From positions 124,001-188,000 of the forward strand of contig CAMDCN010000001.1 of NCBI GenBank assembly GCA_945890485.1: DNA of 64,000 bases. Reading direction: 5' to 3'. Below the pieces are notes generated by a model that saw only the letters and a program-made list of their open reading frames with translations, ran no database searches and had not been told where the DNA came from. This stretch comes from Candidatus Sulfopaludibacter sp. SbA3 (GTDB lineage Bacteria; Acidobacteriota; Terriglobia; Bryobacterales; Bryobacteraceae). The translations under genes were made by a program, and so were the position numbers. Of this stretch, positions 43,497 through 52,001 are shown piece by piece (position 1 is the first letter of the stretch; each line of letters starts with the position of its first letter).

Positions 43497-45583
43497 GCTG
43501 GCTTCTGAAACGGCTTCCACGCCGGATCGAGCTTCCACCACAAGAGCGCCGCGGCATGGGTTTCTTTCGCCTTGTCGATACAGCATTCCACCCATTCGGC
43601 TAATCCCTGTCCCGCGTACGGCAGAGCGAGCTCCATCATGGAAACGTAACGCTTCTGCGCAATAGCGCCGAGTTCATCAGCCAGCCGGTTAGCCTCCTTC
43701 GGCTGGCCAGACAAGGCATGCGTGTAACTGATGGCGGCCAGCAGGCGAGCATCTTCGGGAGCCATCAACTGGCCGCGGCCGAGCGCGATGAGCGCCTCTC
43801 GATGCTGGCCCAACGCAGCGTAGGTTCGACCGAGCAGCAGGTAGATATCCGAGGAGTTCGCGTCGATCTTGAAGGCTCGACGGCACTGGTTTACCGCATC
43901 TTCGTAGCGGCCCTGCCAGAAATACACCCAGCCCAATCCCAACGCCAGATCGATCGAAGGATTGGGATCTCCTTCGAGCAGCGCCTCGGCGCTGGAGAGT
44001 TCGCCGCGGGGCGCCAAGACAAAGAGCGCCAAGCCGGCGCGAGCATCGGTCCGTTCCGGGTTGAACTGGAGCGCCTTCAGCAACGCTTGCTCGGCGGCCG
44101 CCGAATCGCCAAGGACTGCGTTGGCGTACCCGAGCGCTACCAGTGCGTCCAGCGAATCCGGCTTCACATCCAGAACGCGCCGCGCAGCCTTTTGCGCCTC
44201 TTCCATGGTTTCAGTCGGGTTCCGCAGACCCTTAGCGGCAATCAGCACATCCCCCAGATTGAGGTCGGGGACGGCGAAGGCTGTCGCAAACTGACCGGTC
44301 AGGCCCGTCGGCGCCGGCGCCGGCGTGCTCACCAGAGGTTCGCCCAGAACCTTGGCTTTCAAGATCCGAGTGACCGAGGCGGCGATGTCATCTTGCGCTT
44401 CCAGCATCTTCGTCAGATCGCGGTCATACCGCTCCGACCAAAGCTGATAGCCGGTTTCGGCGTCGGTGAGCTTCACGATCAAACGAACGTTCGATCCGGC
44501 AGCGCGGGCAGTGCCTTCAATCAGGAGATTGACGTTGAGATGGGCCCCGACTTTACGCAAGTCCTCCGTCTTCCCCCGGAAACGGGCTGCCGACGTGGAC
44601 GCGGCCACGCGCAGGCCTTCCACTTGCTGCAGTTGATAGGAGAGCTCTTCGGTGAGGCCGTCGCAGAATTCGTTCAGCGCGGGGTCGGTGGCCAACGTGG
44701 CAAAGGGCAACACGGCCACGGCGGGTTCATCCGGCAGTGGCTCGGCCTGCTGCATCCCTTCGCGCGCCTCGGCGCGGAGATCCTCGATGAAGGCCTCCAT
44801 CGTCGGGGGGCGATCCTCGGGCTTTTTTGCCATTCCGCGTTCAACCAACCGCTGGAGGCCGTTCGAGATGCCGGGCCGCAGTTCGAGCATGTTGGGCACG
44901 GGGTTATACAAGATCTCGTGCAACCGCGCGGCGGCGTTCCGCGATTTAAACGCCGGTTCGCCCGTCAGCAGCTCAAATAGCAGCGACGACAGCGCATAGA
45001 TGTCGCAGCGATGGTCGACGCCAGCTCCCTGCAGTTGCTCCGGCACGAAGGCGCCGAAGGAGCTTGTCAACGCCCGCCCGCCCGCCGCGAATGTCGGTAC
45101 ATCGCCCATTCTGGCTTTGCCGAAATTCGTGATCTTCACGGCGTGAGTCGGGGTGACGATTACGTTTTCGGCGCAAACGTCGCGATGGACGATGCCATGG
45201 CGGTGCGCCTCGGCCAAGCCCTGTGCCACGGCCAGGATGTAGTCGATGGAGCGATCGATCGGCAAAAGCTCTCCGGATTCGGCTGCCCGTTCGATCCTTT
45301 CGCGGAGCGAACTGCCGGCCAGATACTCGTAGATGAGAAAGCGACCCTCTTTCTGATCAATTACGTCAAAGATTGAGGAAATATTCGGATGATTGAGCGA
45401 AACGCCCACCTTGGCTTCTTTTTGAAAGGAGGCCAAGGCGTCAGCATCGTTGGCCGGCACCTCGATCGCCTTCAGCATCACCAGGCGGTCCAGCTTCAAG
45501 TCTCTTGCCTTGTACACGACGCTCAGGTCGGACGTACTGATCTGCTCCAGAACGTAGTAATGTTCAATCGTTTTGCCGATCAT
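43493..45583 (-). CDS. Predicted serine/threonine pseudokinase with FlgO/TolB-like and TPR regions
   Basis: Product of 696 residues. The kinase-like domain (about 8-265) keeps the ATP-anchoring Lys38, Glu56, HRD at 133-135 and Asn140. It lacks a glycine-rich loop (QISTSDLSVVY) and has NFG at 153-155 instead of DFG, so Mg binding and phosphotransfer are doubtful. A FlgO/TolB-like region follows (about 285-410: AVLPFATLATDP, DGLTEELSYQL, LIEGTARAAGSNVRLIVKL), then about six TPR hairpins to the C-terminus. No transmembrane span is evident. It lies 13 bases after the DUF4123-fusion gene, so they are probably co-transcribed. Confidence 0.85.
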   Translation of the reverse strand: MIGKTIEHYYVLEQISTSDLSVVYKARDLKLDRLVMLKAIEVPANDADALASFQKEAKVGVSLNHPNISSIFDVIDQKEGRFLIYEYLAGSSLRERIERAAESGELLPIDRSIDYILAVAQGLAEAHRHGIVHRDVCAENVIVTPTHAVKITNFGKARMGDVPTFAAGGRALTSSFGAFVPEQLQGAGVDHRCDIYALSSLLFELLTGEPAFKSRNAAARLHEILYNPVPNMLELRPGISNGLQRLVERGMAKKPEDRPPTMEAFIEDLRAEAREGMQQAEPLPDEPAVAVLPFATLATDPALNEFCDGLTEELSYQLQQVEGLRVAASTSAARFRGKTEDLRKVGAHLNVNLLIEGTARAAGSNVRLIVKLTDAETGYQLWSERYDRDLTKMLEAQDDIAASVTRILKAKVLGEPLVSTPAPAPTGLTGQFATAFAVPDLNLGDVLIAAKGLRNPTETMEEAQKAARRVLDVKPDSLDALVALGYANAVLGDSAAAEQALLKALQFNPERTDARAGLALFVLAPRGELSSAEALLEGDPNPSIDLALGLGWVYFWQGRYEDAVNQCRRAFKIDANSSDIYLLLGRTYAALGQHREALIALGRGQLMAPEDARLLAAISYTHALSGQPKEANRLADELGAIAQKRYVSMMELALPYAGQGLAEWVECCIDKAKETHAAALLWWKLDPAWKPFQKPA

Positions 45584-45596
45584 GCGAATGTTCCTT

Positions 45597-47711
45597 CTAG
45601 TCTACGGCGAATGGGACGGGGGTCGGATAGGTCAGCGGGCGCGCGGCGGCCAGTTTGGCGGCGACCAACGGAGAGCGCACGCGGCCGGCGGCGCACGTGT
45701 AGTCGCCGGTGAAGGACCATCCCGCGGCCAGAAGGGCGAAGTGGGACTCCGGAGCGAGGTCGGAACAGATCACGAGGGACGATTGGCAATCTAGGTAGCT
45801 CCAAATCTGTTCAATGGGTTTATCGCCGGAAACGGGGGGAAAAGAGACTTCCGGCGTCACAGTGGCTCGAACCGTTAACAGGGCACCGTCACTCTTCACC
45901 GTTGGCGATAGCGCTTCAATGACGGGAGACTCCCGCTCCAAGGTTGATCCGCCTTTGTAGCGAGCACCTGTGTTGTCGGAGGTGACCTTGTGCGCCCAAG
46001 CGGCTGAGAACGCCGACACGCCGCGCTGTCCATCCGGTCCACCACCCAGCAAGCGAATGGTGGCGGCGAGTTGCACGGGTGGCTCTTGAAGCTGGTCGCG
46101 CACACTGGTCAAGACAAACCGCTTCGACAAAGGATCCACCGCGCACCGGGAGAACCGGCCGTTCACCGAACAGTCGTTACTCTCGACGATCGCTTGAACC
46201 ATTGTGACTTCGCAGGCACCCCGCGGACCACCCCACTGCGTACCGGAACCCACACTGGCAACTACCTGGAAGGTGCCCACCGCATCGGCCGAGACAACAG
46301 CGCCGTCGGCTTCAGCGACCAGGGTGGGAAGCGGCCTCGGCGACGCACTAACGACGAGTTCGCAATCATCACTTTTCCGGGCAATCGACCACTGCACCGC
46401 CACGCCGGCCGGCCGAGTGGTAGCGGTGAAAGGCAGCGGAGTCGAAGCCCCAGCCAACAGCGCCAATTCGCCTTCCATGGCAGCCCACACTTCCACGGCG
46501 ACGGCCGTAACGACGCACCAGTCGCCAACGCCTTCCACGCCCTCCAACCCAAGCTGCAGCGTCGCATCGCCCGGCTTGGCGCTGGCCGACTCCGCTTGCA
46601 CCCATAGCGAAAGCGGTCCGTCTGGCGCTGGCAGCGAAATTCCGCCGGATAGAGACTCCCCTTCGCCGGTCTCGGCATCTCGATACACGAGCAGGCGAGG
46701 GCCGCCCAGGGCCCGCAGGACCAGGTTCCCTTTGAACGAAGCTGGAGCTGCCGGGTGAACCACAATGCGCGTTCGCTCGTGCAGGCCGACCTGAATCCCT
46801 TCGGTGTATTGCGCCGGCCCGGCTCCGGACTCAAGCCTGACCTCGACCACCGTTAATTCGGCGCTACTGATGCCGTGTTTGCCCAGTTCGAGAGTGAGCG
46901 TTTCGGTTCCCGCGGCGGTAGCTTCGGCGTAGACGGTCAGGTCCGGATGGAGGTTGGCCACCGGCAAATCGATGCGATTATCGTGAAACGCCATCGGTTC
47001 GCCAAGGCTGGAGTTGCGAAACAGGCGCAGCAGCCCCGTCGAACGAAGCAGTTGCCCGCCCAATCCAGCCGACTGCAAAACCACCGGGAGACGTTGCGCA
47101 CTGGGCCGTCCGCGCTGGACCAATACGACCGGCGCCGCGGGGAGAACCGCAGCGGGCAAGTCTTCCTCGTCCGTCGTGAAGGCCGCCCGGGCGGCCACTA
47201 TTTTGAGATTGGAAACTTCGAGGCCCAACCGGCCGCGCCGAAACTCGATCACCTGATCCGCTTCCGGCGACTCGGTCCAGTATGTCTTGATTGGCCCGTA
47301 CATCTGGTCCAGTTCCGACGAGTCGCACGTGGGCAGAAATACACGCAGAACGCGCGGATCGTAGTAGCGGAAGAGCAGTTTGCGCCCGCGCGGATCCCTC
47401 ACCGTCAGCAGTTTCCGTAAGTGGTGACGTACCGTTTTCATGGCGGCGTCACACTGGAAGAAAACGCCGAGACTATTGCCCACCTGCGCGGCCAGATAGT
47501 CCGTAAATTCGTCCTCCGGATCGAGTTGCACCAGGTGCGGCGCGACTTGCTCGAGGGCGTCCGGCAAGCGTCCGGCAAACAGGCAACTGTAATTGAGGTG
47601 CGAGTTCACCAGGGTCCAATACGACTTGGGGTCGCGGGCGGGATCGAGGATCGCCCAGACGTCAGAACGGGGCCCTTTCGGCCAAAGCACGCTACGAAGG
47701 TCGGTTGCCAT
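45597..47711 (-). CDS. DUF4123-domain adaptor fused to a long beta-rich region
   Basis: Product of 704 residues from the ATG at 47711, 5 bases after the upstream stop. Residues 18-150 match DUF4123: WAILDPARDP, YSCLFAG, VAPHLVQL and the hallmark RYYDPRVL at 115-122. DUF4123 proteins are chaperone/adaptors that load effectors onto type VI VgrG tips and usually end after about 150-300 residues. Here the domain continues into about 550 residues of beta-rich, Ig-like repeats, including LWVQAESASAK...GDWCVVTAV, which recalls a strand-rich module of large surface proteins. A Cys-rich tail follows (SNDCSVNGRFSRC, LDCQSSLVICSD, DYTCAAG). No signal peptide is seen. Whether the region is cargo or a scaffold is unknown. 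Confidence 0.8.
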   Translation of the reverse strand: MATDLRSVLWPKGPRSDVWAILDPARDPKSYWTLVNSHLNYSCLFAGRLPDALEQVAPHLVQLDPEDEFTDYLAAQVGNSLGVFFQCDAAMKTVRHHLRKLLTVRDPRGRKLLFRYYDPRVLRVFLPTCDSSELDQMYGPIKTYWTESPEADQVIEFRRGRLGLEVSNLKIVAARAAFTTDEEDLPAAVLPAAPVVLVQRGRPSAQRLPVVLQSAGLGGQLLRSTGLLRLFRNSSLGEPMAFHDNRIDLPVANLHPDLTVYAEATAAGTETLTLELGKHGISSAELTVVEVRLESGAGPAQYTEGIQVGLHERTRIVVHPAAPASFKGNLVLRALGGPRLLVYRDAETGEGESLSGGISLPAPDGPLSLWVQAESASAKPGDATLQLGLEGVEGVGDWCVVTAVAVEVWAAMEGELALLAGASTPLPFTATTRPAGVAVQWSIARKSDDCELVVSASPRPLPTLVAEADGAVVSADAVGTFQVVASVGSGTQWGGPRGACEVTMVQAIVESNDCSVNGRFSRCAVDPLSKRFVLTSVRDQLQEPPVQLAATIRLLGGGPDGQRGVSAFSAAWAHKVTSDNTGARYKGGSTLERESPVIEALSPTVKSDGALLTVRATVTPEVSFPPVSGDKPIEQIWSYLDCQSSLVICSDLAPESHFALLAAGWSFTGDYTCAAGRVRSPLVAAKLAAARPLTYPTPVPFAVD

Positions 47712-47716
47712 GGCGA

Positions 47717-48169
47717 CTACGCCGCTTCCGCTTCGGCACGCGCGCATTCTTCACAGAACGGCACGCCGGAGCGCGCCGCCGCGATTAGCGTCGCAGCCTG
47801 CGCCTGGCCATCGTGTTGTGCCGCGAAAGTGGCCTGCTCCTCTTCCTGCTCCGGCTCGGCAACCCGCTGCGGCGCGGCCGCCGGCTCTTCTTCCCGCTTG
47901 ATCTTCAAGCTGAGATGGTTGTGATCCACAATGCCGCGTTGCTCGACGATCAGCAACTGCCCTGCGACCATCATGCGGGCGATGGCGGCTAGTACGTCCT
48001 GGTCTCCACGCGCTTGCGGAACCATCTTCCGAAAGCCAGCCAAGGCAGTCGGATCGCTTTTAAATCGTCCCAGGAAGCGTAGCGCGGTCTCTTGGGTCCA
48101 CCGCGAACGTACCTCTTCCCGCCGAAGAATCTGGTACTCGTGAGTGGCGCCGAATCGAATCGTACTCAT
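47717..48169 (-). CDS. Small protein preceding the DUF4123-fusion gene, CEEC tail
   Basis: Product of 150 residues from the ATG at 48169; an ATG at 48196 is possible and longer frames run into the divergent sulfatase. The N-terminal about 90 residues are helical with a winged-helix-like pattern (RWTQETALRFLGRFKSDPTALAGFRKMVPQARGDQDVLAAIARMM). A Glu-rich linker leads to a C-terminal QAATLIAAARSGVPFCEECARAE. From memory, similar AAA-x-G-x-PFCEEC tails occur in proteins next to type VI PAAR/VgrG genes; this was not verified. Coupling to the DUF4123 gene suggests they work together. Confidence 0.6.
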   Translation of the reverse strand: MSTIRFGATHEYQILRREEVRSRWTQETALRFLGRFKSDPTALAGFRKMVPQARGDQDVLAAIARMMVAGQLLIVEQRGIVDHNHLSLKIKREEEPAAAPQRVAEPEQEEEQATFAAQHDGQAQAATLIAAARSGVPFCEECARAEAEAA

Positions 48170-48208
48170 AGAAATCGCGTACCGCTGAGCCTCCATAATA
48201 GTACAGCC

Positions 48209-48238
48209 TCGACACTGGTTTCGAACGGCCGGTATAGT
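48209..48238 (+). promoter_or_regulatory. Sigma-70-like promoter of a likely leaderless sulfatase mRNA
   Basis: TCGACA at 48209-48214 and TATAGT at 48233-48238 each match the sigma-70 consensus at five of six positions with an 18-base spacer. The ATG of the sulfatase starts at 48245, six bases after the -10 box, where transcription would be expected to begin, so the message would be leaderless. No ribosome binding site is seen in that gap. Confidence 0.5.
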
Positions 48239-48244
48239 GAACCG

Positions 48245-49996
48245 ATGGAACTTTCGCGGCGCGCGTTTCTCGGATCTCTTTCGGTGGCGGCCATATTCGC
48301 CCAACCGCGTGCCAAGCCCCCCAATGTGTTGGTGATTCTTACCGACGACCAGGGTTGGGGCGACCTCAGTCTCAACGGGAACAGCAACCTCGCCACGCCG
48401 CGGATCGACTCTCTCGGTCGCGCGGGAGCCCAGTTCGAACGGTTTTACGTCTGCGCGGTCTGCGCTCCCACTCGCGCCGAGCTTCTTACCGGCCGCTATC
48501 ATCCCCGCACCGGCGTTCGTGGTGTCAGTACCGGGCAGGAGCGACTGAATCTGGACGAACACACCATCGCCCAGACGTTTCGATCGGCCGGCTATACAAC
48601 GGGCGCCTTCGGCAAATGGCACAACGGGTCGCAAGCGCCATATCATCCGAATTCCCGGGGATTCGACGAATATTATGGCTTCACTTCCGGCCACTGGGCT
48701 CACTATTTCGATACTGAAATGGACCACAATGGGCAACTCGTCAAGGGCAGTGGCTACATTACCGACGACCTGACGAATCGCGCCATCGCCTTCGTGAGTC
48801 AGAAGCGAACCCGGCCTTTCTTCTGCTATCTGCCTTTGAATACCCCACACTCGCCGATGCAGGTGCCGGATGCTTACTATCAAAAATTCGCGCGTCTCCA
48901 ACCGGCGATGAAAGCCACTGACCCCGGCCAGGAGGATCTCGCCATGACGCGGGCCGCTCTGGCGATGGTCGAAAACATCGACTGGAACATCGGCCGCCTC
49001 CTGGAGCGGCTTGATGAACTACGCCTTGCCCAGGACACCATCGTCGTCTTCTTCTGCGATAACGGCCCGAATAGTTGGCGTTGGAACGGGGGCATGAAAG
49101 GGCGCAAGGGATCGGTCGATGAAGGCGGCGTCCGCTCCCCGCTCCTCATCCGTTGGCCCGGCCGTATTCCCGCGGGCCGGACGATTCCCCAGATCGCTGG
49201 CGCCATCGATCTGTTGCCCACGTTGGCCGGATTGGCTGGCATTCCGGCCGGCAACGCCAAACCGATTGATGGACGCAGTCTCGCGCCGCTGTTGACCGGC
49301 TCAACGGAGAACTGGCCGGATCGCATGATCTTTTCGCACTGGAACAAGCGCATCAGCGTGCGGACGCAGCGTCACCGCCTCGATGCCGACGGGCGCCTGT
49401 TCGATATGGTCAACGACCCTGGGCAATCCCGCGACATTGCCGCCGAAGATCCTGCCGAGGCACAACGCCTTCGCGCCGCGGTCGCCGCGTGGGGCAGGGA
49501 AATGCGGCCGCTTGTAGGGCCAGACGATCGTCCCTATCCCGTTGGCCACTCCCGGCTGACCTACCTTCCCGCCCGCGATGGCGTCGCCACCGGCGGCGTG
49601 CGCCGCAGTAACACCGCGCCGAACAGCTCCTATTTCACAAACTGGACGCAGGAAGCGGACCGGATCTATTGGGACGTGGACGTCGCCAGAGCCGGCGCTT
49701 ACCAAGCGGTCCTTCACTATACGGCGCCGGCCGCGGGTTCGGTGGTTGAACTCTCCTGCGGAGGGGCCCGCCTGGAGGCAGCCGTTCCCGAAGTGCATGA
49801 TCCTCCCTTGTTCGGAGCCAAAGACGACCGGCATGACCGGGGGCAGGAATCGTACGCAAAACACTTCAAGCCGTGGAGTCTTGGCACGATTCAACTCCCG
49901 GCCGGCCGCAATCAACTCTCGCTGCGGGCTTTGCGAATCGCTGGTAACGCCGTGGCCGATGTGCGGTATCTGATCTTAACCCGGCGAGACGGATGA
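48245..49996 (+). CDS. Tat-exported sulfatase with C-terminal beta domain
   Basis: Product of 583 residues from the ATG at 48245 (MELSRRAFLGSLSVAAIFAQ, a Tat signal). The sulfatase domain carries VILTDDQGWGDLS, the formylglycine motif CAPTRAELLTGRY (Cys-type, needing maturation), FGKWHNG and CDNGPNSW. The last about 150 residues (from LPARDGVATGG) form a galactose-binding/carbohydrate-binding-like beta domain. It hydrolyses sulfate esters, probably on polysaccharides; the substrate is unknown. No sulfatase-maturing enzyme is adjacent. The stop overlaps the MFS start as ATGA. Confidence 0.9.
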   Translation: MELSRRAFLGSLSVAAIFAQPRAKPPNVLVILTDDQGWGDLSLNGNSNLATPRIDSLGRAGAQFERFYVCAVCAPTRAELLTGRYHPRTGVRGVSTGQERLNLDEHTIAQTFRSAGYTTGAFGKWHNGSQAPYHPNSRGFDEYYGFTSGHWAHYFDTEMDHNGQLVKGSGYITDDLTNRAIAFVSQKRTRPFFCYLPLNTPHSPMQVPDAYYQKFARLQPAMKATDPGQEDLAMTRAALAMVENIDWNIGRLLERLDELRLAQDTIVVFFCDNGPNSWRWNGGMKGRKGSVDEGGVRSPLLIRWPGRIPAGRTIPQIAGAIDLLPTLAGLAGIPAGNAKPIDGRSLAPLLTGSTENWPDRMIFSHWNKRISVRTQRHRLDADGRLFDMVNDPGQSRDIAAEDPAEAQRLRAAVAAWGREMRPLVGPDDRPYPVGHSRLTYLPARDGVATGGVRRSNTAPNSSYFTNWTQEADRIYWDVDVARAGAYQAVLHYTAPAAGSVVELSCGGARLEAAVPEVHDPPLFGAKDDRHDRGQESYAKHFKPWSLGTIQLPAGRNQLSLRALRIAGNAVADVRYLILTRRDG

Positions 49997-51168
49997 GCGC
50001 GGATCCCGGCTGGAGGCCCGTTCAGGCTCTCTGCATCACACAGATCCTGTCCTGGGGATCGCTCTACTACGCCTTCGCGATCCTGCAGCAGCCCATCGCG
50101 AAAGAGATGGGATGGTCCGCCGGAGCCCTCATGGGTGCGTTTTCGCTCGGACTGCTTCTGACGGGTGTCGCCACCTTCGGCTCCGGACTGCTTCTACGCC
50201 GCGCCAGCAGCCGTCAGGTGATGACGGCGGGCTCGGTGCTGGCCGGGATCTGCTTGCTTGCCCTGGCTTGCTGCCAGGAGTTATGGCAGTTCTATTGCGC
50301 ATGGGCCGTCGCTGGAATTGCCATGGGCGCCACTCTGTACGAAACCGCCTTCGCTGCGCTGGCTCGCATTTATGACGCCGATTATAAGAAGGCGGTCACG
50401 ATGGTCACACTGGCCGGAGGACTCGCCAGCACAGTGTTTTGGCCCTTAACGGAGGCCTTGGCCTCCGCCTTCGGTTGGCGTGAATGTCTGGGCGCCTATG
50501 CCCTCCTGCAGTGGATGGTTTGCGCACCCCTCCATTGGTTCGTACTCCCCCCGCAATCACCGCCCTCGAAAACGGCTGCCGCCACCAATTGGCACGAGGA
50601 GACCCGGGGACTCATGCGCCGCCGGGAGTTCCGCTGGCTGTCCATCAGTTTCATGCTGCACGCCGTGGTTTTCTCCGCATTGTCGGTCCATCTCGTCCCT
50701 CTGCTGCATGCTCGTGGCCTATCGCTGCGGGAGGCGACTTGGATGGCCGCGCTCGCCGGGCCGGTGCAGGTATTGGGCCGGGCGCTCGAGTTCCGGTTCG
50801 GCGAGCAATGGCCCATCTCCCGAACCGGCAACTTCGCACTGGCTCTGGTGGTCGGCGCGCTCTTCCTGCTCTGGTGGCCAAGGGTTCCCGCGTTAGCCTT
50901 GGCAGCGGTGGTGGCGCTCTATGGGGCCAGCAACGGAGTGATGACCATCGTGCGCGGCGTCAGCATACGGGAGCGGTTCGGGTCGGAACAATACGCCGCT
51001 GCCAGCGGAGCATTGATGGGACCGGCCATTATCTGCCGGGCCGCCGGTCCCCTGTTGGCTTCTCTCCTGTTGGCCCACTTCGAGGGCTATTTCGCGGTCG
51101 TGGCCGGATTGACGTGCCTCGCCGCTATCTCCTGGTTCACCTATCTCCGCGGGATGGACGCCGCTTAG
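49993..51168 (+). CDS. MFS transporter
   Basis: Product of 391 residues with about twelve hydrophobic spans, which fits the major facilitator superfamily. The start region (RPVQALCITQILSWGSLYYAFAIL) and YDADYKKAVTMVTLAGGLASTVFWPL resemble the oxalate/formate-type or CynX-like MFS groups. It overlaps the sulfatase gene by 4 bases, suggesting import or export of a sulfatase product. Its stop interlocks with the convergent isomerase in TTAG. Confidence 0.88.
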   Translation: MSADPGWRPVQALCITQILSWGSLYYAFAILQQPIAKEMGWSAGALMGAFSLGLLLTGVATFGSGLLLRRASSRQVMTAGSVLAGICLLALACCQELWQFYCAWAVAGIAMGATLYETAFAALARIYDADYKKAVTMVTLAGGLASTVFWPLTEALASAFGWRECLGAYALLQWMVCAPLHWFVLPPQSPPSKTAAATNWHEETRGLMRRREFRWLSISFMLHAVVFSALSVHLVPLLHARGLSLREATWMAALAGPVQVLGRALEFRFGEQWPISRTGNFALALVVGALFLLWWPRVPALALAAVVALYGASNGVMTIVRGVSIRERFGSEQYAAASGALMGPAIICRAAGPLLASLLLAHFEGYFAVVAGLTCLAAISWFTYLRGMDAA

Positions 51169-51986
51169 ACACCCATCATCATCCGCCGCAGAAACCGCGC
51201 ACCGCGCGGAATCGCCGCGAGTTCATCTTCGGTTCCTTCATAGACCAGGCTGCAATGTCCGTTGTAATGGACGCCGCGCAGAATGTCGAACACCCGTTTG
51301 TAGTCGATGAACTTCTCCCGGCCCTGCTCATCCACCTGGTACAGCTTCACTCGGACAAACGGAGCGATCGGCGCGACCTGTTCAAGGCTCCGGTAGTAGT
51401 GCTCATAAGTGTGCCCCTCCTGCTTCGGCCCTCGCGGTCCGTCACGACCGGTGAAGTGGCCAGTGTCGAGCACCAACGAGAAGTTCGGATGATTCACGGC
51501 CTTGTGAAACCGGAGCATGTCATCGCCCGTCGACGTCAGCCCGCTGTGATTCTGCAGCGCGACCACCATTCCGATATCGGCGCCAATCTCGGCACAGCGA
51601 TGCAGCGCGGCGACTCCTCGTTTAAAGGCCTCCTCCGCGTTGCCGCCGGGCGGAGTGGAACCGACAAACACGCGGACCAAGGGCGCGCCGAGAAACAGCC
51701 CGGTCTCCATCGCCACGCGGCACTTTTCGATCTCGGCGTTGATGCGCTCCGGATACATCCCGAATTCCGTGGAGACCGGGAAGCTGGGGATGGACATCCC
51801 GTTGTCGAGACACTGGCGTCGCAGTCGCTTCAAATAAATCCGGTCGAAGCTGGTGAGGTGCTGCATGTGCAGATCCACCCCATCGAGGTTCAACCCGCGC
51901 GCCGTCCGGATAAAAGCGGGAAGATCCATCTTTCCTGCTTTGAACTGATTCTGATAGCTCAACGAGAGACAACTGAGTCGCATCAT
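51165..51986 (-). CDS. Sugar phosphate isomerase/epimerase (xylose isomerase-like TIM barrel)
   Basis: Product of 273 residues with the AP endonuclease 2/xylose isomerase-like barrel: TARGLNLDGVDLHMQHL near 28, VVALQNHSGLTSTGDDMLRF near 155 (metal ligand region) and LVLDTGHFTGRDG near 185, then VRVKLYQVDEQGREKFIDY. These enzymes interconvert keto and aldo sugars or epimerise them using a metal. It lies 15 bases after the amidohydrolase gene, so both probably act on one small molecule. Start is the ATG at 51986. Confidence 0.85.
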   Translation of the reverse strand: MMRLSCLSLSYQNQFKAGKMDLPAFIRTARGLNLDGVDLHMQHLTSFDRIYLKRLRRQCLDNGMSIPSFPVSTEFGMYPERINAEIEKCRVAMETGLFLGAPLVRVFVGSTPPGGNAEEAFKRGVAALHRCAEIGADIGMVVALQNHSGLTSTGDDMLRFHKAVNHPNFSLVLDTGHFTGRDGPRGPKQEGHTYEHYYRSLEQVAPIAPFVRVKLYQVDEQGREKFIDYKRVFDILRGVHYNGHCSLVYEGTEDELAAIPRGARFLRRMMMGV

Positions 51987-52001
51987 GAGAGTGGGTTCCT
52001 T

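Noticed and set aside
43718-44980. 420-codon frame on the plus strand
   Set aside because: It is antisense to the pseudokinase gene, has Arg/Gln-rich low-complexity composition and no recognisable motif; typical GC-rich shadow frame.
43493-48169. A complete type VI secretion locus
   Set aside because: Only DUF4123 similarity is seen. No Hcp, VgrG, PAAR, sheath or baseplate gene was found anywhere in the window.
47717-48901. Long version of the small CEEC-tail protein (394 codons)
   Set aside because: The extra N-terminal part is antisense to the sulfatase gene and has no similarity; the ATG at 48169 gives a compact protein.
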